Source: CAWKDC01 sp044445605
Lineage (GTDB): Bacteria > Pseudomonadota > Gammaproteobacteria > JABCZS01
Reading direction: 5' to 3'
DNA: 8,945 bases
NCBI GenBank assembly: GCA_044445605.1
Contig: JBIOEA010000054.1
Span: forward strand, 1-8,945
The first letter of the stretch is position 1. Every line of letters begins with the position of its first letter. The translations under genes and the position numbers were made by a program. Below, one piece after another: positions 6,439 through 8,945 of the stretch. The notes beneath the pieces are model-generated. The model did no database searches. It was not told the DNA's origin and saw nothing but the letters and a program-made list of their open reading frames with translations.

Positions 6439-8719
6439 TATTGCCATTTTAGGCGGTGGTTTTGTGGGGCATACATTATTACGCGTATGTGCCGAGTTAG
6501 GATTTAACGTGTGTTTGGTGGAAGCAAAGGCACCAACGCACTCACCGTCGAGTGATGGCCGTGCGATTGCATTGTCCTATACATCCGTTGGGTTATTAAA
6601 GCGATTACATGTCTGGGATGAATTAGCGCTTGTTGCGACAGAGATTCAGCGTGTGCAGGTCTCATCGAAAGGCCACTTAGGCACGATGGTGTGCGATGCG
6701 CATGATTTAGGTATTCCCTACTTAGGACAGGTCGTGCCGGCTCCCATACTGGGTTCCACGCTTGTAGGGGCGAAACATCTTTCGCCCTCTGCCATCATCA
6801 TCGACACGGTCACTGCCCTTAATGTTACGCCTGATCATGCAACGATCACGCTGAAGAACAATGACATTACTGCATCGCTGGTTTTGGCGTGTGACGGGAC
6901 AGAATCCTTCTGCCGTGATTATTTAAACATCGAAGCAGAAGAAAAAATATCAAATAAAAAAGCGCTTGTCTTTAACATTCAAATGGAGAAGCCGCACAAC
7001 CATACGGCATTTCAACGATTAATGCCACACGGCGTGACGGCATTATTGCCCTTGCCTGACAACAAAATGACGGTGGTTTTATCGTTAGAAGATAATGGCG
7101 CGGATGAGATGAACACACTCTCAGACGATGCATTATCAGACGCCCTGAAAGACATTTGGGGCGGTCGCTTTGGCGCGATGCGCGTACAGGGCCCACGATT
7201 TGTGTACCCATTAAAGCAGGTATACGCGAGAACGCCGGTGATGGGTCGGGTGATATTGATGGGCAACGCCGCGCACACATTAAACCCGATTGCAGCGCAG
7301 GGCTTAAATTTGGCATTTCGAGACATAGCTGTTTTGCATGACATATTAGAAGACGCGAAAGCATTATCGAAAGATCTCGGTGACTATGTACCTCAAGTGT
7401 ATTTGAGTCGTATTCAACCGGCACATGAACGCATGGCCCGCATCACAGATGTGATGGTAAACATTTCATATGCAGCATCGTTATCGCCATTTCAGGGAAT
7501 GGGCTTGTCGCTGTTGCAGCATTTGCCGTTAGTAAAAGACAAGTGGGCGAAGGTATTTTCGGGATTGGATGCAAATGACTTTTTACCTCCTTCTAAAGGG
7601 GATAGCCGAGTATTTCGAGACGGAGGTTTTTCATACGATGCCATCATCATGGGCGCGGGCTTGGTGGGAACAACACTGGCCTTGGCGCTGGAGCAAGCGG
7701 GCTTTAAAGTTGCATTGATTGATGCAAAGCCACGTTTATCGCTTGAAAATGCGAATGATTTACGTACGGTCGCGCTATCGTTAGCGTCGGTCAAGTGGTT
7801 GCAGCGCACGGGTGTATGGGCGGCATTAAGTGACGAAGAAAAATCACCCTTTACAAAGATGTGCATTTTTGAGCCGAACCAACGTGAGGCGTTAACATTT
7901 GATGCACAAGAAGCGGGACTGCCATGCTTAGGTTATATGGTGTCGCATGATCGCTTATTATTGAAAGCGCAGTCGTTATTAAAGTGTGCGACGTTTTTTG
8001 ACACACGCATGAATACGTTAGACGAGGTCAGAGCGTACGATGCAAAAATGATCTTGGGTTGTGATGGGGCGGATTCATTTTTACGCAATGTCCTTGGGGG
8101 CACGCAGCAAACGCACCCATACGGACAAAGTGCTTTAGTGGCTGAATTGGAATCGGAGCATTGGCACGAACACACGGCATTTCAATCATTCGCACAGGGG
8201 CAAGTGATGGGTTTATTGCCCCTGCATGATAGGCATCGCTTGAACATGGTGTGGAGTTTAGAGACAGAGATGGCGAAAGCGATGATGCTGTTACCCCCTG
8301 AAGCATTGAATGACCGTATTCAAGCCGTTTTTGGTGATCGTTTAGGGAAGTTGACCTTGACGTCACGTGTGGGGATGTTCCCATTGATGGCCCGCCATGC
8401 ACATCAATATGGCGTTGACGACGTGATTTTATTAGGTGATGCGATTCATACGGTGCACCCATTGGCAGGGCAGGGCGTGAATCTGGGCTTTCTAGATGCA
8501 TCATCATTGTGTGAGATATTAATTGCGGGCGGGGGCAATGTTCGTGCTCGATTTGAACGTGAACGTAAGGCTCATAATTTCTTGATGACGCATTTGATGA
8601 CAGCGTTGAAGCAAGGTTATGCGCAGGAAGGCATGCTGGGTCATGTTCGTCGAATGGGCGTGAAGGTGTTGAACCGTTTGCCAGTGATTAAAAAGTTGTT
8701 GGCGAATGCATTAGTGTAA
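6422..8719 (+). CDS. ubiH-ubiI: Tandem fusion of two ubiquinone-biosynthesis FAD monooxygenases (UbiH-like + UbiI/VisC-like)
   Basis: A single 765-residue frame contains two complete class A flavin hydroxylases, each normally about 390-400 residues. Half 1 (about 1-383) is UbiH-like: FAD-binding GGGFVG (11-16), DGRAIALS (45-52), ACDG (156-159) and MGNAAHTLNPIAAQGLNLAF (280-299), where GNAA rather than GDAA is a UbiH trait. Half 2 (about 404-765) is UbiI/VisC-like: GAGLVG (411-416), DLRTVALS (446-453), GCDGADS (546-552), LGDAIHTVHPLAGQGVNLGF (671-690) and a C-terminal KAHNFLMTHLM region. UbiH and UbiI catalyse two of the O2-dependent ring hydroxylations of ubiquinone (C1 and C5 in E. coli); regiospecificity here is inferred. 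Small departures are AAQG for the usual AGQG in half 1 and DAIH for DAAH in half 2. The two are usually separate adjacent genes, so fusion is the notable feature. TTG start, 17-base overlap with pepP. Both halves look intact. Confidence 0.92.
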   Translation: MNTEYDIAILGGGFVGHTLLRVCAELGFNVCLVEAKAPTHSPSSDGRAIALSYTSVGLLKRLHVWDELALVATEIQRVQVSSKGHLGTMVCDAHDLGIPYLGQVVPAPILGSTLVGAKHLSPSAIIIDTVTALNVTPDHATITLKNNDITASLVLACDGTESFCRDYLNIEAEEKISNKKALVFNIQMEKPHNHTAFQRLMPHGVTALLPLPDNKMTVVLSLEDNGADEMNTLSDDALSDALKDIWGGRFGAMRVQGPRFVYPLKQVYARTPVMGRVILMGNAAHTLNPIAAQGLNLAFRDIAVLHDILEDAKALSKDLGDYVPQVYLSRIQPAHERMARITDVMVNISYAASLSPFQGMGLSLLQHLPLVKDKWAKVFSGLDANDFLPPSKGDSRVFRDGGFSYDAIIMGAGLVGTTLALALEQAGFKVALIDAKPRLSLENANDLRTVALSLASVKWLQRTGVWAALSDEEKSPFTKMCIFEPNQREALTFDAQEAGLPCLGYMVSHDRLLLKAQSLLKCATFFDTRMNTLDEVRAYDAKMILGCDGADSFLRNVLGGTQQTHPYGQSALVAELESEHWHEHTAFQSFAQGQVMGLLPLHDRHRLNMVWSLETEMAKAMMLLPPEALNDRIQAVFGDRLGKLTLTSRVGMFPLMARHAHQYGVDDVILLGDAIHTVHPLAGQGVNLGFLDASSLCEILIAGGGNVRARFERERKAHNFLMTHLMTALKQGYAQEGMLGHVRRMGVKVLNRLPVIKKLLANALV
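6763..6787 (+). repeat. 25-base palindromic repeat, copy A, inside the UbiH half
   Basis: This 25-base stretch is identical to 8753-8777. Its core is an inverted repeat, GGGCGAAA-CATC-TTTCGCCC, preceded by TGTAG. Here it lies in frame within the hydroxylase gene and encodes about residues 115-122 (VGAKHLSP), in the weakly conserved stretch after the LGQVV motif. The reading frame and expected domain length are kept. Confidence 0.85.
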
Positions 8720-8752
8720 GATTGCCTTTTGCGCCTTTTTAAAGGGGCAGCC

Positions 8753-8777
8753 TGTAGGGGCGAAACATCTTTCGCCC
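8753..8777 (+). repeat. 25-base palindromic repeat, copy B, in the spacer after the fusion gene
   Basis: This copy matches 6763-6787 over all 25 bases, in the same orientation. Its hairpin has 8-bp arms (GGGCGAAA/TTTCGCCC) and a CATC loop. It starts 34 bases after the TAA of the fusion gene and may help end or stabilise the transcript, although no U-run follows directly. Flanking bases differ from copy A on both sides. Confidence 0.85.
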
Positions 8778-8794
8778 ATCCGAGGTGGGGGTTT

Positions 8795-8813
8795 GGGGGT
8801 CTTCGCCCCCTTT
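8795..8813 (+). repeat. GC-rich hairpin, possible weak terminator
   Basis: GGGGG (8795-8799) can pair with CCCCC (8806-8810) around TCTTCG, followed by TTTG. The T-run is too short for a confident intrinsic terminator. The bases CCCTTTGTAAAG (8808-8819) also occur at 5084-5095 in the ygfB-pepP repeat, which suggests this spacer is built from related palindromic repeat pieces. Confidence 0.4.
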
Positions 8814-8905
8814 GTAAAGCTGCTCGTTACCCATAAGTCGACGCTTTAAAGGGGACTTTTCCATAAAATTACGGTAGGATGATGCCTTTAATTAACCACC
8901 ATATC

Positions 8906-8912
8906 AAGGAGG
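8906..8912 (+). promoter_or_regulatory. Strong ribosome-binding site of the last gene
   Basis: AAGGAGG is a near-perfect Shine-Dalgarno sequence, six bases before the GTG at 8919. It is the strongest such site in the window and suggests an efficiently translated downstream gene. Confidence 0.7.
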
Positions 8913-8918
8913 ATTTAG

Positions 8919-8945
8919 GTGAATCACAAGGAAGTTAAGCAATCC
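8919..8945 (+). CDS. Start of an unidentified gene (3' end outside the window)
   Basis: Nine codons are visible from a GTG start, MNHKEVKQS, placed by the AAGGAGG six bases upstream. Too little is present to name a family. In E. coli the genes after ubiI are the gcv glycine-cleavage genes, but these residues do not clearly resemble GcvT. The 199-base spacer before it holds palindromic repeats and no clear promoter; TAAAAT (8864-8869) is a possible -10 without a matching -35. Confidence 0.55.

Noticed and set aside
8028..8507. 159-codon minus-strand open frame opposite the UbiI half
   Set aside because: It is antisense to a well-supported gene and has no recognisable domain. The same applies to the 150-codon frame at 6972-7424.
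6422..8719. Fusion gene as an assembly or sequencing artefact
   Set aside because: Both halves are complete, in one frame, and joined by a plausible linker with no repeat at the junction that would suggest misassembly. It cannot be fully excluded from one sequence.
1..8945. CRISPR array, tRNA, transposase, phage or defence genes
   Set aside because: None seen. There are no regularly spaced repeats, tRNA-like cloverleafs or mobile-element proteins, and the coding space is filled by conserved genes.

Overview
This is a chromosomal, housekeeping-type window from a gammaproteobacterium with medium GC content. The gene order (TldD/PmbA, fau, 6S RNA, zapA, a ZapB-like coiled-coil gene, then divergently ygfB, pepP and ubiquinone hydroxylases) matches the conserved zapA-ssrS-fau / ygfB-pepP-ubiH-ubiI neighbourhood of this class. 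The palindromic repeats and the tandem hydroxylase fusion hint at a less-studied lineage, perhaps Legionellales-like. That placement is inference and no marker in the window fixes it.

Layout. Bases 2-250 hold the C-terminal end of an unidentified plus-strand gene that converges on the minus-strand block. The minus-strand block, read from right to left, is a ZapB-like coiled-coil gene (4365-4144), zapA (4157-3858), 6S RNA (about 3857-3676), fau (3645-3073), tldD (3043-1598) and pmbA (1589-270). The plus-strand block is ygfB (4488-5069), pepP (5146-6438, GTG start) and one 765-codon gene (6422-8719, TTG start) that joins a UbiH-like and a UbiI/VisC-like flavin monooxygenase. A new plus-strand gene starts at 8919 (GTG, strong ribosome-binding site) and runs off the window. 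The two blocks diverge from 4366-4487, where two sigma70-like promoters have abutting -35 boxes.

How the genes fit together. ZapA and the coiled-coil protein belong to the FtsZ-ring accessory set. 6S RNA regulates RNA polymerase and fau supplies folate interconversion. TldD and PmbA together form a zinc metalloprotease. On the other strand the fused hydroxylase should carry out two of the aerobic ring hydroxylations of ubiquinone synthesis, translationally coupled to pepP by a 17-base overlap.

What stands out. (1) The UbiH-UbiI head-to-tail fusion, with a possible relic ribosome-binding site at the junction. (2) A 25-base palindromic repeat present both inside the UbiH half and in the spacer after the gene. 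(3) A hairpin repeat filling the ygfB-pepP spacer. (4) The back-to-back promoters. I see no phage, defence, CRISPR or transposase content, and no convincing case for a wholly new system.
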